A DNA stretch of 64,000 bases from Neptuniibacter marinus (GCF_001597725.1 NZ_LUTR01000011.1:32607-96606); one strand, 5' to 3'; counted from the first letter of the stretch, positions 27,614-37,681 are shown. Notes: generated by a model from the sequence alone, not told the origin. Made by a program: numbers and translations.

Positions 27614-28990
27614 ATGGATTCTCTGCGCGAACTGATAGATCAAGACAATAATCACAATCTATTAGATCTACTATCGAGCTTATGCCAAGGCTCCATTGCA
27701 GTAGATGAAAATTGCAACATCCTATGGATGAGCAATGCATATAAAGAGCTTATAGATATAGCACCCGACGTTGACCCAACCGGCTGCCATGTAGAACAGC
27801 TCCTCCCTACCACCCAACTTCCTCGCGTTATAAAAAGCGGCAAACCTAGCTTTGTAGACCTGATGCAAATAAAGCATCGCTGGTGCGTTGTCACCCGTTT
27901 ACCCATTAAAAACGAAAATCAACAAACTATAGGTGCGATTGGTTTTGTTTTTTATGATGACTTAGAAAGCTTACAACCTCTGTTTGATAAATTTGCCCGC
28001 TTACGCCGCAAATTTGAAGATGAAAAGATCCTAAGACCTAGTCGATACGCATTAGACGACATGCTTGGCCGCTCGCAACCGACAGCATTATTACGACGCC
28101 AAGCGCTTCGAGCCGCACAATTAGACACAACCCTCCTTCTTCTTGGCGAAACCGGTACTGGTAAGGAATTATTAGCCCAAGGCATCCATCACTCATCAAC
28201 CAGAAGAAGCGCCCCTTTCGTGGGTATTAATATGGGAGCGTTACCTGAAGCCCTAGCCGAAGCGGAACTATTTGGCAGTGCTGCCGGTGCGTACACTGGC
28301 GCCAATAGCAAAGGACGTGTAGGTAAAGTTCAACTGGCTGATGGCGGCACACTTTTTCTAGATGAAATAGCCGAAATGCCATTAGCTATGCAAGCAAAAC
28401 TACTCCGAGTCCTACAAGAAAGAGAAGTTGAGGCTTTAGGCTCCAACCGTTTAGAAAAAGTAGACGTCCGAATCATTGCAGCCACAGCAAAAGACCTTCG
28501 AGAACTAGTAGAAAAAGGCCAGTTCCGAGAAGACCTATACTACCGACTCAATGTACTCCCCATAAAGTTGCCACCTTTAAGGGAACGACGAGAAGATATC
28601 CCTGAACTCTCTCAACATATGCTGCAGCAGATTCAACACCAATCACAATTACCAGAACTATCCCTTTCACCAGCAGCCCATGAGTGGCTTAAAAGCTATC
28701 ACTGGCCTGGAAATATTCGAGAACTAAGAAACAGAATTGAACGCGGCTGCGTGATGGCCGAAGGAGAATTTATAGAAGCCAACGACCTAGGCGCATTAGA
28801 CGATTTACCCCACACTACATCAAACCAACCAAAAGCAACCGATTTAAAAAGTAAAAGATCACAAACAGAAATAGACGCCATACAACAAGCCATTCAAAAC
28901 TGTAACGGAAACAAAACCGCCGCAGCGAAAATACTTGGCATATCAAGGGCAAGTTTGTACTTACATTTAAATAAAATGTCCAATAAATAA
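27614..28990 (+). CDS. Sigma-54-dependent transcriptional activator with PAS domain
   Basis: A 458-aa enhancer-binding protein. The N-terminal PAS-like domain (about 14-110; GSIAVDENCNILWMSNAY) probably senses a small molecule. The AAA+ domain has Walker A GETGTGKE, contact loop GAYTGA (Tyr variant of GAFTGA), Walker B GGTLFLDEIAEM and the ELRNRIE box. A Fis-type helix-turn-helix ends the protein (GNKTAAAKILGISRASLYLH). It is 158 bp upstream of a CoA-transferase gene, whose promoter region carries a -24/-12 element, so it very likely activates that gene in response to a carboxylic acid. The overall build resembles AcoR/RocR-type regulators without a receiver domain. Confidence 0.9.
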   Translation: MDSLRELIDQDNNHNLLDLLSSLCQGSIAVDENCNILWMSNAYKELIDIAPDVDPTGCHVEQLLPTTQLPRVIKSGKPSFVDLMQIKHRWCVVTRLPIKNENQQTIGAIGFVFYDDLESLQPLFDKFARLRRKFEDEKILRPSRYALDDMLGRSQPTALLRRQALRAAQLDTTLLLLGETGTGKELLAQGIHHSSTRRSAPFVGINMGALPEALAEAELFGSAAGAYTGANSKGRVGKVQLADGGTLFLDEIAEMPLAMQAKLLRVLQEREVEALGSNRLEKVDVRIIAATAKDLRELVEKGQFREDLYYRLNVLPIKLPPLRERREDIPELSQHMLQQIQHQSQLPELSLSPAAHEWLKSYHWPGNIRELRNRIERGCVMAEGEFIEANDLGALDDLPHTTSNQPKATDLKSKRSQTEIDAIQQAIQNCNGNKTAAAKILGISRASLYLHLNKMSNK

Positions 28991-29003
28991 AACACTAAAA
29001 AAA

Positions 29004-29031
29004 CAAATGTCTACAAATTAAGACACATTTG
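29004..29031. promoter_or_regulatory. Candidate upstream activator site: CAAATGT inverted repeat
   Basis: CAAATGT (29004-29010) and ACATTTG (29025-29031) form a perfect inverted repeat with a 14-bp spacer, about 60-85 bp upstream of the -24 element. A further ACACATTT copy at 29075-29082 repeats 29023-29030. The location fits an enhancer-binding protein site. Confidence 0.5.
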
Positions 29032-29088
29032 GTTTCTTTTCACTCTACAAAAAACAGTAACCCCTTGTTTAAAAACACATTTAAAACA

Positions 29089-29105
29089 TTGGCCGCCCCT
29101 TTGCT
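29089..29105 (+). promoter_or_regulatory. Sigma-54 promoter of the CoA-transferase gene
   Basis: TTGGCCGCCCCTTTGCT has GG (29091-29092) and GC (29103-29104) separated by 10 bases, as required for the -24/-12 pair; TTGGC and TTGCT are exact. It lies 44 bp before the start codon, directly downstream of a sigma-54 activator gene. Confidence 0.85.
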
Positions 29106-29148
29106 TTACCTGTAATACTAAAAATAATAATAGACAATTAGGCCCACC

Positions 29149-30807
29149 ATGAGTCAACGTCCAAGCAAGCTCATTACCGCATCACGAGCGGCAGAACTAA
29201 TTCAATCCAATGACATGATTGTTACCGGCGGATTTATAGGCATTGGATTCGCAGAAACCTTAGCTAGCGCCATTGAAAAGCGCTTCCTAGAAGAGGGCGA
29301 ACCTAATAATCTCAACTTATTCTATGCAGCAGGGCAAGGCGACACTAAACATCGTGGATTAAACCATTTTGGCCATCAAGGCATGGTAAAACGCGTTATA
29401 GGCGGACACTGGGGACTAGCTCCAACACTGGGAAAACTCGCCATAGATAATCAAATTGAAGCCTACAATTTGCCTCAAGGCGTTATCTGCCATATGTTTC
29501 GAGATATAGCTGCAGGCAAGCCTGGAACCCTCACTACAGTTGGCTTACACACTTTTGTGGACCCAAGAATTGAAGGCGGAAAAATAAATTCACGCTCCAC
29601 AGAGGATCTTGTTCAACTACTCGATATAAACGACCAAGAATGCTTACTTTATAAACACTTCCCCCTAAACATTGCACTACTTCGCGGAACAACCGCAGAT
29701 AGAAATGGCAATATATCAATGGAACGGGAAGCGCTCCCCCTCGATTCACTAGCCATCGCTCAAGCAGTAAAAAATTGCGGCGGAATCGTCTTAGTGCAAA
29801 TAGAACAAATCACAGACGAACATCTACTCACTCCAGACCGCATCCGTATCCCTGGAGTTTTAGTAGACCACATTATTCTTTCTACACCCAAAGACCATCC
29901 GCAAACATTCGCTGAACCCTTTAACCCAGCGTATTCAGGGCAAGTACGAAGCACAGCCCAACAATCAGGAAAAACCGCTCTCGATGCCCGCAAAATCATA
30001 GCACGCCGTGCCTTAATGGAATTAAAAAAGAATTCGATTGTAAACCTAGGTATAGGCATGCCTGAGATGATCGCCACTGTTGCCGCTGAAGAAAATAAGG
30101 GTGATGATTTCACTTTAACAGTAGAGCCTGGCGGCATTGGTGGCCAACCCGCAAGTGGATTAAGCTTTGGTGCGGTCAGCAACGCCCAAGCCATTATTGA
30201 TCAGCCGGCTCAATTTGATTTTTACGATGGCGGCGGATTGGATCAGGCTTTCTTAGGCCTCGCTGAGACCTGCCCAGAAGGACATGTAAACGTCAGCCGC
30301 TTTGGCACAAAACTAGCGGGCGCTGGCGGGTTTATAAACATAACGCAAAATACACAGGATGTTTATTTTTTAGGTACATTCACCTCAGGCAAGCAACAAC
30401 TAGAAGTGATCAATGGCACGTTAAAAATTATTACTAACGGCACCCTAAAAAAATTCAAGAAGAACGTACAGCAGATCACATTCAATGGTAACTACGCTAT
30501 AGAATGCCAACAACAAGTAACATTCATCACAGAGAGAGCAGTATTCAAACTCACAAAAAACGGCCTACTATTGACCGAAATAGCACCAGGGGCCGATCTC
30601 CAAACTGATATTTTAGATCAAATGGAATTTATCCCGCTTATCGATGACAACCTAAGCTTAATGGATGCTAGGCTTTTTCAAGACAAACCAATGCATCTTG
30701 AACACCCCGGTAGTCGCTCGATGACACAGATGCGCTCTTTAATGAAAAATGTTTTAAGCCGATCAGAATATCCACAACCTGAACAGGCAACAAAAACCAC
30801 AAGTTGA
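29149..30807 (+). CDS. Acyl-CoA:acetate CoA-transferase, YdiF/Pct type
   Basis: Class I CoA-transferase of 552 aa with the alpha and beta halves fused. The N-terminal half has the GGFIGIGFAETLASAIE block and GHWGLAPTLG. The C-terminal half starts near RKIIARRALMEL, with NLGIGMPE and the catalytic Glu E326 in TVEPGGIGG, equivalent to the E(S)GPIGG glutamate of YdiF. It swaps CoA between short-chain carboxylic acids, typically with acetate. The sigma-54 promoter and neighbouring activator suggest induction by a carboxylic acid, perhaps propionate, butyrate or a 3-keto acid; the substrate is not readable. The last 35 residues are a basic tail. Length is slightly above the usual 530 aa. Confidence 0.92.
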   Translation: MSQRPSKLITASRAAELIQSNDMIVTGGFIGIGFAETLASAIEKRFLEEGEPNNLNLFYAAGQGDTKHRGLNHFGHQGMVKRVIGGHWGLAPTLGKLAIDNQIEAYNLPQGVICHMFRDIAAGKPGTLTTVGLHTFVDPRIEGGKINSRSTEDLVQLLDINDQECLLYKHFPLNIALLRGTTADRNGNISMEREALPLDSLAIAQAVKNCGGIVLVQIEQITDEHLLTPDRIRIPGVLVDHIILSTPKDHPQTFAEPFNPAYSGQVRSTAQQSGKTALDARKIIARRALMELKKNSIVNLGIGMPEMIATVAAEENKGDDFTLTVEPGGIGGQPASGLSFGAVSNAQAIIDQPAQFDFYDGGGLDQAFLGLAETCPEGHVNVSRFGTKLAGAGGFINITQNTQDVYFLGTFTSGKQQLEVINGTLKIITNGTLKKFKKNVQQITFNGNYAIECQQQVTFITERAVFKLTKNGLLLTEIAPGADLQTDILDQMEFIPLIDDNLSLMDARLFQDKPMHLEHPGSRSMTQMRSLMKNVLSRSEYPQPEQATKTTS

Positions 30808-31146
30808 GCGCGATCTACAGTCCATCCACTTAGGTGTGAATGGTTAAGTTTATCTATATAACGCGTGTGCAGCGCTATTGTGCAGAAGGTAAACAAGCCA
30901 TACACACCTACAACCTGAAAACAGGGGATGATAAAGCATTGTGACAAACCTAATAGAACCTAGACAAATACATACGCTATGTTCTACCTTTAGACGAGCA
31001 AACGCTATATCCCCCTGTTTTTAGGATGGTACTAACACAACTCTTATTGCACTAGACCGCAAAATAAATATTTGATGGCTCGCATTTACACAAATATCAA
31101 TTAATCTTTATACAGCCAATTCCTATTTAATCGTTGGGTACCTCAA
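30808..31146. other. Intergenic region with one short SD-led open frame (30840-30944, plus strand)
   Basis: A 339-bp gap without an established gene. It contains a 34-codon frame, MVKFIYITRVQRYCAEGKQA and a 14-residue tail, with AGG five bases before the ATG. Composition is protein-like, but no family is recognised. The remainder is A/T-rich, presumably holding the sixA promoter. Confidence 0.25.
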
Positions 31147-31653
31147 ATGAAAAAGCTCACGTTGGTGCGCCATGCAAAATCCAGCTGGAAGCATCCTGAA
31201 TTAACTGATTTTGAGCGTCCACTTAATAAAAGAGGAAAGCGAGACCTCCCTGCAATGGTTGAACGCTTAGCCGATTACCAATTAACACCGGATACGCTTC
31301 TTAGTAGCGGCGCTACACGAACCCTCTCAACGGCAAAAGCGATCTGCAGCCGACTCGCTATACCACAAAACCAAATACTTGAGATTCCAGAGCTTTACGA
31401 ATCATCCGCAGAAACACTCTTGCTTGTATTACAAAACATGCCCGAATCATATAAGCACATTATGCTTGTAGGCCATAACCCTGGACTCGAACACTTAGCA
31501 TCGATCTTACGCCAAGAGCGCGTCACTAAATTCCCCACCGCAGCTGTTATGCATCTACACTTAAGTATCAAGAACTGGCATGAGCTAGCAGAAGGTTGCG
31601 CAAGCTTATCCCTGTTTGATTACCCGAAAAAACACATAACAAGCAATGAATAG
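31147..31653 (+). CDS. sixA: SixA-type histidine phosphatase
   Basis: Small phosphatase of 168 aa of the histidine-phosphatase (phosphoglycerate-mutase-like) superfamily. The catalytic RHG-type motif is LVRHAKSSW, with the catalytic His at residue 8, and the second His is in MLVGHNPGLEHL. SixA removes phosphate from the HPt domain of a hybrid kinase (ArcB) or from phosphotransfer proteins in E. coli. Size fits SixA (about 160). It is a single-gene unit here, 93 bp upstream of a different transporter gene. An HPt-bearing hybrid kinase is present 29 kb away at 60211, but a link is speculation. Confidence 0.85.
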   Translation: MKKLTLVRHAKSSWKHPELTDFERPLNKRGKRDLPAMVERLADYQLTPDTLLSSGATRTLSTAKAICSRLAIPQNQILEIPELYESSAETLLLVLQNMPESYKHIMLVGHNPGLEHLASILRQERVTKFPTAAVMHLHLSIKNWHELAEGCASLSLFDYPKKHITSNE

Positions 31654-31754
31654 AGGCAATGCTACGACTCTCAGATAAATAAGCATCATCTATCCCTTAG
31701 CATTAAACACCTATGCTAAAATAGCAGCACTTTTTACTCACAGGGCTACCCAAA

Positions 31755-32711
31755 GTGGAACTTTATCTTCACTCACTGAGCTTTACTGCCAATATAGTGG
31801 CGCCAATTTTCTTTATCGTTTTTCTTGGTTATTTACTCAAACGCTTGAAGGTGATTGATGAGGGTTTTATCCATACAGCCTCAAAACTGGTATTTGTAAT
31901 CACCCTACCAACTCTCGTATTTATGTCTATCTCTCGGACTGACTTTCAAGCCGTTTTCAATCCTCAACAGCTTGGCTTTGTGCTAATTAGCACATTTATA
32001 TCTTTTATCGCTCTCTGGGCGATAGGGAAATATTGGATTAAGCGACCAGAGGACTTAGGGGTATTTATTCAAGGCGCATTCCGTAGCAACTATGGAATTA
32101 TCGGCCTTGCTGTAAGTTACAACCTTTTTTCTGACTCGGGGCTAGCACAAGCCTCTTTGCTATTGGCCTTAGTCATCCCTATGTATAACGTTTTATCCAT
32201 TGTAGCGTTGACGATTCCTGTCCAAAGAAGCGGTGCCTCTAATATAGGAAGCACGCTTTATGAAATCATAAAGAACCCATTAATTATCGCTGTGCTGCTT
32301 GCTTTACCCTTCTCTTATTTTGGTTTCAAACTACCTGAAATTGCCCAAAACACGGGGCGGTATTTCGCTAATTTAACGCTACCACTGGCATTATTAGCTA
32401 TAGGCGGGTCACTTAATCTGGCTAGTTTAAGAAACACATCATCACAAGCAACTTGGGCCACACTCAGCAAGTTAGTCCTTATCCCCTTAGTACTAACAAT
32501 CGCCGCATGGATTTATGGTTTTAGAGGCCAAGATTTAGCAATGATGATGGTACTGTTCGGGTGCCCTACAGCAGCTGCCAGTTTCGTTATGGCGAAAAGT
32601 ATGGGTGGTAATGCTGAACTCGCCGCTAATATTATTTTAATGACCACCTTAGGGTCCGTACTTACTCTTAGTGCGGGGATCTACCTCCTAAGAGTAACCG
32701 CTATTATTTAA
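31755..32711 (+). CDS. AEC-family transporter (auxin efflux carrier fold)
   Basis: Inner-membrane protein of 318 aa with about ten hydrophobic segments, such as IVAPIFFIVFLGYLL, FVLISTFISFIALWAIG and VLLALPFSYFGF. The family block for the cross-over helix is present: NLTLPLALLAIGGSLNL and GCPTAAASFVMAKSMGGN. Members move organic acids or amino acids; the substrate is not readable. The GTG start at 31755 follows a GGGC-rich stretch; no better start exists. It is followed 32 bp later by a small ankyrin-like protein in the same direction. Confidence 0.88.
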   Translation: MELYLHSLSFTANIVAPIFFIVFLGYLLKRLKVIDEGFIHTASKLVFVITLPTLVFMSISRTDFQAVFNPQQLGFVLISTFISFIALWAIGKYWIKRPEDLGVFIQGAFRSNYGIIGLAVSYNLFSDSGLAQASLLLALVIPMYNVLSIVALTIPVQRSGASNIGSTLYEIIKNPLIIAVLLALPFSYFGFKLPEIAQNTGRYFANLTLPLALLAIGGSLNLASLRNTSSQATWATLSKLVLIPLVLTIAAWIYGFRGQDLAMMMVLFGCPTAAASFVMAKSMGGNAELAANIILMTTLGSVLTLSAGIYLLRVTAII

Positions 32712-32743
32712 AGCGACTCAACCAGAATAGACAGGGTATCTAC

Positions 32744-33331
32744 ATGCGCCATCTATTTAAAACAGATCCACTTGCTAGCGCTTACAAAGCTATTTTGGCT
32801 GATGATAGAGAAAAACTGCTCAAGCATTTAAGGAAGATAAAACCGAGCGAGATTGATAAACCATCATCAGATACAACACCCGGTTTAGTTGAAGCCTGCA
32901 TTATTCAACAACGCCCCCACCTTTTGACATTAGTACTTGAGCAGGGCGCATCAGCAACAGGAAAAACCGTCAACGGTCACAGTTTCGGTATATTATCCAT
33001 TAAGCAAGAAGCTAGCCTTCGCCTCCTTACCGCACTGTTAAGCGCAGGAAATGACGAAGATAGAGATCAGCTACTAGCTGCTTGTTTTGAGTATGGCCAA
33101 CCTACACAACTCATGCTACATATAAGCCTCTTAATTCAGTACGGTGCAGAAATTACAGAGCCCATCGCTGTAAAAGCCTTAAAAATAGGTGAGCGCCCCT
33201 TAATACACTTTTTAATTAATTCAGGAGCAGAACTGCCTAAACAGGTGGGTACGGGTGAGATTGACGAGGAGACACTTGCATACGCTAATAAGTGCGCAGA
33301 AGATCTACAGATTAGGAAGATGTTTCTCTAA
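32744..33331 (+). CDS. Ankyrin-repeat-like cytoplasmic protein
   Basis: A soluble 195-aa protein composed of helical repeats. Ankyrin-like spacings are visible: PGLVEACIIQQRPHLLTLVL-EQGAS, then LRLLTALLSAGN, LMLHISLLIQYGAEI and RPLIHFLINSGAEL, with the typical hydrophobic helix followed by Gly. No signal peptide or membrane segment. It follows the AEC transporter with a 32-bp gap and converges tail to tail on moeB (21 bp apart). Such proteins often mediate protein contacts; no partner can be named. Confidence 0.6.
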   Translation: MRHLFKTDPLASAYKAILADDREKLLKHLRKIKPSEIDKPSSDTTPGLVEACIIQQRPHLLTLVLEQGASATGKTVNGHSFGILSIKQEASLRLLTALLSAGNDEDRDQLLAACFEYGQPTQLMLHISLLIQYGAEITEPIAVKALKIGERPLIHFLINSGAELPKQVGTGEIDEETLAYANKCAEDLQIRKMFL

Positions 33332-33352
33332 TAAAATTTAAATGCAGACCAA

Positions 33353-34138
33353 TCATTGTCCACTGTGATCATTCTCATGAGTTGCCATCGCTGCCGGAGA
33401 GCACACAGAACAATGCGGATCTTTCCGCAACTTTAGCGTTCGCCACTCCATTGATTTCGCATCCAGCAACATCAAACGGCCAGCTAAACTCTCACCTACA
33501 GAGGCAAGCACTTTCAAAGCCTCCATTGCCTGAATAGAACCAATAATCCCTACTAATGGTGATAGCACTCCAGACTCTGAACAAGTTAACGCCTCATCAC
33601 TTCCTTCTGTATAAAGACATTGATAACAGGGAGATTCCAACTTGAGAGGATCATAGACAGCAACCTGCCCCTCCAGACGAATAGCCGCTCCAGAAACAAG
33701 CGGCTTTTTATGCCGAAAGCATGCACGATTAATAGCAAAACGCGTCGTAAAATTATCCGTGCAGTCGACCACTAGATCAACCGTAGCGATTAAACGCTGG
33801 AGCGCGCTTTCATCAAGGCGCTCATAGATGCTCTTCACCCGAACATCAGGATTCAACGAGGCGATCGTATTACGAGCGGAATCCACTTTAGGCTGACCAA
33901 TCCGTTTACTGTTATGAATAACTTGGCGCTGCAAATTAGAAAGCTCAACCTCATCATCATCAAGCAGAACCAGCTCCCCTACACCCGCGGCAGCAAGATA
34001 CATAGCAACAGGACTACCCAACCCACCTAGGCCGACAATCAAAACCGTTGAATTCAACCATGTTTCCTGACCATTAATATCCACATCAGGCAACATTATT
34101 TGACGACTGTAACGTAATAGCTGCTCATCACTCAGCAT
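33353..34138 (-). CDS. moeB: Molybdopterin-synthase adenylyltransferase MoeB (ThiF/HesA family)
   Basis: E1-like enzyme of 261 aa that adenylates the C-terminal Gly-Gly of MoaD (or ThiS). It shows RYSRQIMLPDVDINGQE, the ATP-binding GLGGLGSPVAMYLAAAG, the DDDEVELSNLQRQ arginine block and two Cys pairs for zinc (CYQC and CSVC). The length fits MoeB (about 250). The order hemA-prfA-prmC-moeB is that of Pseudomonas. A ThiF role for thiazole synthesis is possible since one E1 can serve both; MoeB is favoured by the neighbourhood. Confidence 0.9.
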   Translation of the reverse strand: MLSDEQLLRYSRQIMLPDVDINGQETWLNSTVLIVGLGGLGSPVAMYLAAAGVGELVLLDDDEVELSNLQRQVIHNSKRIGQPKVDSARNTIASLNPDVRVKSIYERLDESALQRLIATVDLVVDCTDNFTTRFAINRACFRHKKPLVSGAAIRLEGQVAVYDPLKLESPCYQCLYTEGSDEALTCSESGVLSPLVGIIGSIQAMEALKVLASVGESLAGRLMLLDAKSMEWRTLKLRKDPHCSVCSPAAMATHENDHSGQ

Positions 34139-34172
34139 TAGAGCTCTCCAACAATGCTTTTATTTATAGGTA

Positions 34173-35006
34173 TCAGCACTTTATCCACTGCCCTAAAGTT
34201 ACGCGTTCATTATTGCCATAGTCACGAAGAGTTTCCACTTTTTCATAACCTAAACCATTCAGAAGCGCTCGGCAGTTTTCCCCTTGATCATAACCATGCT
34301 CAAACAACAAAAAACCACCTTCACAAAGAAAGTCACGCGCCTGATCGCCAATCAACTCAATATCAGCCATCCCCTTTTTATCAGCAATCAGTGCTGATAA
34401 AGGCTCAAAACGCACATCACCCTGCAGTAAATGAGGGTCATTCGGATCTATATAAGGAGGATTACTAACAATTAGATCATACCTCCCTGAATGAGGCTCA
34501 AACCAACTACCTTGCAGTAAGCTCACATTATGCAGCTTAAGCTTATCCCTATTTCGTTTAGCAAGCGCCACAGCTTCCGCCACATAGTCCGATGCTACGA
34601 TTTCCCACTCAGGCCGCTCCCAAGCTAAAGCCAATGCAATAGCCCCCGTTCCTGTGCCTAAATCAGCGACACGGGCAGAAGAAGGAAGATCAAGCGCCAA
34701 TACCTGCTCAACTAGTACCTCAGTGTCAGGACGCGGAATTAATGTGTAGGGAGAAACCTCAAGATCAAACTCCCAAAAACCTCGCGTGCCCAAGATATGA
34801 GCAACCGGCTCGCCATTACTGCGGCGCTGAATCATTACTTCTAGTTGAGCAGCGATCGTTTGAGGAAGCTCTTTTTCTGGCCAGGTGAAAAAATAACTAC
34901 GGGGCTTGCCCAACAAAGAACAGAGCATCAATTCAACATCCAACGCCGCGGATTCTGACTTACCTTCTAGTTGTGAATACAGCGCAAGCGCTTGTTGGAT
35001 CTGCAT
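34173..35006 (-). CDS. prmC: Release-factor glutamine methyltransferase PrmC
   Basis: Methylates the Gln of the GGQ motif in release factors RF1 and RF2, using S-adenosylmethionine. The 277-aa product has an N-terminal helical domain, the SAM-binding VADLGTGTGAIALALAWERP and the catalytic SNPPYI motif (IVSNPPYIDPND). It follows prfA, its own substrate, on the same strand, separated by an intrinsic terminator-like hairpin. Length and order match Pseudomonas and E. coli. Confidence 0.95.
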   Translation of the reverse strand: MQIQQALALYSQLEGKSESAALDVELMLCSLLGKPRSYFFTWPEKELPQTIAAQLEVMIQRRSNGEPVAHILGTRGFWEFDLEVSPYTLIPRPDTEVLVEQVLALDLPSSARVADLGTGTGAIALALAWERPEWEIVASDYVAEAVALAKRNRDKLKLHNVSLLQGSWFEPHSGRYDLIVSNPPYIDPNDPHLLQGDVRFEPLSALIADKKGMADIELIGDQARDFLCEGGFLLFEHGYDQGENCRALLNGLGYEKVETLRDYGNNERVTLGQWIKC

Positions 35007-35034
35007 AAAACCACATTTTTTAAAAAACTAAGAT

Positions 35035-35059
35035 AAAGAAAAGGGCCGTAACGGCCCTT
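35035..35059 (-). terminator. Terminator-like hairpin between prfA and prmC
   Basis: An 8-bp perfect stem AAGGGCCG/CGGCCCTT with a TAA loop, followed on the minus strand by TTTTCTTT. It lies 5 nt past the prfA stop. Its strength suggests partial uncoupling of prmC from hemA-prfA. Confidence 0.75.
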
Positions 35060-35064
35060 AACAT

Positions 35065-36153
35065 TTAACTTTCTTCTGACAGAGCCCCGAGCTGCTCGGC
35101 TTGGTACTCTTGCAGCAAAGGTTCAACTACATGTTGTAACTCACCACCGATAATTTCTTGCAGCTTATAAAGTGTGAGATTAATGCGATGATCCGTTACT
35201 CGACCTTGTGGATAATTATAGGTACGGATACGTTCCGAACGATCTCCACTCCCCACTAGACCTTTACGCGTACTCGCCATCTCTGCCGCATTACGTTCAT
35301 CTTCCGCCGCCTGTAAACGAGACGCAAGCAGTGACATAGCTTTTGCACGGTTCTTATGCTGCGAACGCTCCTCCTGACATTCAACAACTACACCCGTCGG
35401 TATATGTGTTAAACGAATAGCAGAATCCGTTTTATTGACGTGCTGGCCTCCCGAACCTGATGCGCGGAACGTATCTACACGGAGGTCACCTTTATTGATC
35501 TCTATCTCTGCAGACTCATCCATTTCAGGCATTACTGCAACAGTACAAGCGGAGGTGTGCACACGGCCTTGAGATTCAGTTTCAGGAACCCTTTGCACAC
35601 GATGCGCACCTGATTCAAATTTCAATTTAGAATAAACATCGGTGCCAACAATCCGCGATATAACCTCTTTATAACCGCCATGATCGCCTTCATTAACACT
35701 GACAACTTCAACGCGCCAACCTTGCACTTCAGCAAAACGGGAGTACATACGAAAAAGGTCACCCGCAAAGATAGCTGCCTCGTCACCACCGGTTCCCGCT
35801 CGCACTTCTAAAAACACGTTACGCGAATCGTTTGGATCTTTTGGCAGCAACAGTACTTCTAACTCAGACTCTAACTTTTCAATGCGCGCTTTAACCTCTG
35901 GGTACTCTTCCTTCCCCATCTCACGCATATCTGGGTCGCTATCATTCATCATAGCTTCCGCTTCGACCATATCTTCAACGGCTTGATTATAAGCAGCAAA
36001 CCCCTGAACTACAGGCTCAAGCTCCGAATACTCTTTAGAGTAATCACGAAATTTATTTTGATCAGTAATAACTTCAGCATCTGACAGCAAAGCCGCAAGC
36101 TCTTCATAACGATCGCTGAGTTTTTCGAGCTTACTTACGATTGATTCTTTCAT
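35065..36153 (-). CDS. prfA: Peptide chain release factor 1
   Basis: Release factor of 362 aa that ends translation at UAA and UAG. The catalytic GGQ lies in [14 protein letters not shown], and the anticodon-like PxT appears as PETESQ (residues about 190), placing this as RF1 and not RF2 (which has SPF). Length matches RF1 (about 360). Its ATG shares one base with the hemA TAA, so the two are translationally coupled. Confidence 0.97.
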   Translation of the reverse strand: MKESIVSKLEKLSDRYEELAALLSDAEVITDQNKFRDYSKEYSELEPVVQGFAAYNQAVEDMVEAEAMMNDSDPDMREMGKEEYPEVKARIEKLESELEVLLLPKDPNDSRNVFLEVRAGTGGDEAAIFAGDLFRMYSRFAEVQGWRVEVVSVNEGDHGGYKEVISRIVGTDVYSKLKFESGAHRVQRVPETESQGRVHTSACTVAVMPEMDESAEIEINKGDLRVDTFRASGSGGQHVNKTDSAIRLTHIPTGVVVECQEERSQHKNRAKAMSLLASRLQAAEDERNAAEMASTRKGLVGSGDRSERIRTYNYPQGRVTDHRINLTLYKLQEIIGGELQHVVEPLLQEYQAEQLGALSEES

Positions 36154-37424
36154 TATTTCTCGTTTTTAAATGGATCACCGATCTGATGCAGCTCCTGCAC
36201 AAGATCCAATAGATCAGTACGACCTTCAGCACTTGCTTTACGCATCTGAATCGTCGGATGATGGAGCAACTTATTTGTTAATCCGCGCGCCAACATCTGC
36301 AATACTTCGTCAGCCGGCTTCCCGCTCGCTAGTTGCTTAAGCGCTTTTTCTAATTCCTGATCACGCACTGCTTCCGCTTGACCCCGAAAAGCAGTTAATA
36401 GATCAACAGCCTCCAAAGAGCGAAGTTGGCTCATAAACTCATGAGCACCACTTTCAACAATCTCTTCAGCTTGGCGAGCCGCATTCTCACGGCTACGCTG
36501 GTTTTCTTCAATAACCTCTTTTAAATCATCGACTGTATATAAATAGACATCGTCCAATTCCGAAACTTGAGTTTCTATATCTCGTGGAACCGCAATATCT
36601 ACCATAAAAATAGGGCGATGTTTACGCCGTTTAAGGGCAGCCTCAACCGCGCCTTTCCCTAAAATAGGCAACTGACTTGCGGTTGAAGAGATAACTATAT
36701 CCGCTTCAGCCAAGGCATCAGGTATATCACCAAGCAAAATTGCCTGACCTTCAAACTCTTCAGCTAAAGATAACGCCCGACTTAAGGTACGGTTAGCAAC
36801 AGTAATATTTTTAACGCCCGCCTGAGAAAGGTGACGAGCCACCAGCTCAATCGTTTCTCCAGCACCGATCAATAAAGCCTTGCTATTATTTAGGTTTGCA
36901 AATATATGTTGCGCTAAGCTCACAGCAGCATAAGCAACTGAAACTGGGTTTTCACCTATCGCTGTATCGGTACGTACTTGTTTAGCAATAGAGAATGTTT
37001 GCTGGAACAAACGTCCAAGTTCCGCACCTACATGGCCATGCTCTTGAGAAAGACTATAAGCTGATTTCAGTTGGCCTAATATTTGAGGTTCACCTAGCAC
37101 TAAAGAATCTAACCCACTGGCGACTCTCATCATATGCCGCGCAGCCTCTTCATCCCAGAATGCATAAGAACACTTCTGCAATTCATTAGAATCAAGGTTG
37201 TGATATTCACCTAGCCATTCTAATAAAGCACGACTTCCCTCTATACCAGCAGAGCAATACAACTCAGTGCGATTACAAGTTGAAAGAATAGCAATCTCTT
37301 TAAGACATGCAAAATCCCGAGCAGCCAGCATCGCATCCGATAATAGTTCAGGCGCAAACGCAACGCGTTCACGCACCTCAACCGGTGCTGTTTTATGATT
37401 GATGCCTAATGCTAATAAAGCCAT
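36153..37424 (-). CDS. hemA: Glutamyl-tRNA reductase
   Basis: First committed enzyme of tetrapyrrole synthesis by the C5 route: NADPH-dependent reduction of glutamyl-tRNA(Glu) to glutamate-1-semialdehyde. The chosen start gives [20 protein letters not shown], the family N-terminus; the 12 residues upstream are not conserved. The catalytic Cys is C50 in [10 protein letters not shown], as in E. coli, and the substrate block is [18 protein letters not shown]. The Rossmann domain has [13 protein letters not shown]. Length 423 aa is typical. It is divergent from a TPR lipoprotein gene (258 bp away). Confidence 0.96.
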   Translation of the reverse strand: MALLALGINHKTAPVEVRERVAFAPELLSDAMLAARDFACLKEIAILSTCNRTELYCSAGIEGSRALLEWLGEYHNLDSNELQKCSYAFWDEEAARHMMRVASGLDSLVLGEPQILGQLKSAYSLSQEHGHVGAELGRLFQQTFSIAKQVRTDTAIGENPVSVAYAAVSLAQHIFANLNNSKALLIGAGETIELVARHLSQAGVKNITVANRTLSRALSLAEEFEGQAILLGDIPDALAEADIVISSTASQLPILGKGAVEAALKRRKHRPIFMVDIAVPRDIETQVSELDDVYLYTVDDLKEVIEENQRSRENAARQAEEIVESGAHEFMSQLRSLEAVDLLTAFRGQAEAVRDQELEKALKQLASGKPADEVLQMLARGLTNKLLHHPTIQMRKASAEGRTDLLDLVQELHQIGDPFKNEK

Positions 37425-37681
37425 TTTTTCCGCCACTACTACCCACAGCCATATATACAAAGTTACAACAGGCTAATGGTAACTAACCCCAATAAGCGCG
37501 CTATGATACAACGCTTTGCCCCAAAGGTTAAAACACCACTGAACATTTATAGGAAGTTATTGTCAGAAATAGCGTATTAATACTAAGGAAAACCGCTTCA
37601 AGTAGCTGACAAGCTGTTACTGATTCAACTATAGTGATCAAACAATCATAGTGATGGCCTAAACATTAAGTGCATTTTTCA

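Noticed and set aside
36153..37460. hemA start at 37460
   Set aside because: The 12 added residues are not conserved; [15 protein letters not shown] is the family start and places the catalytic Cys at residue 50.
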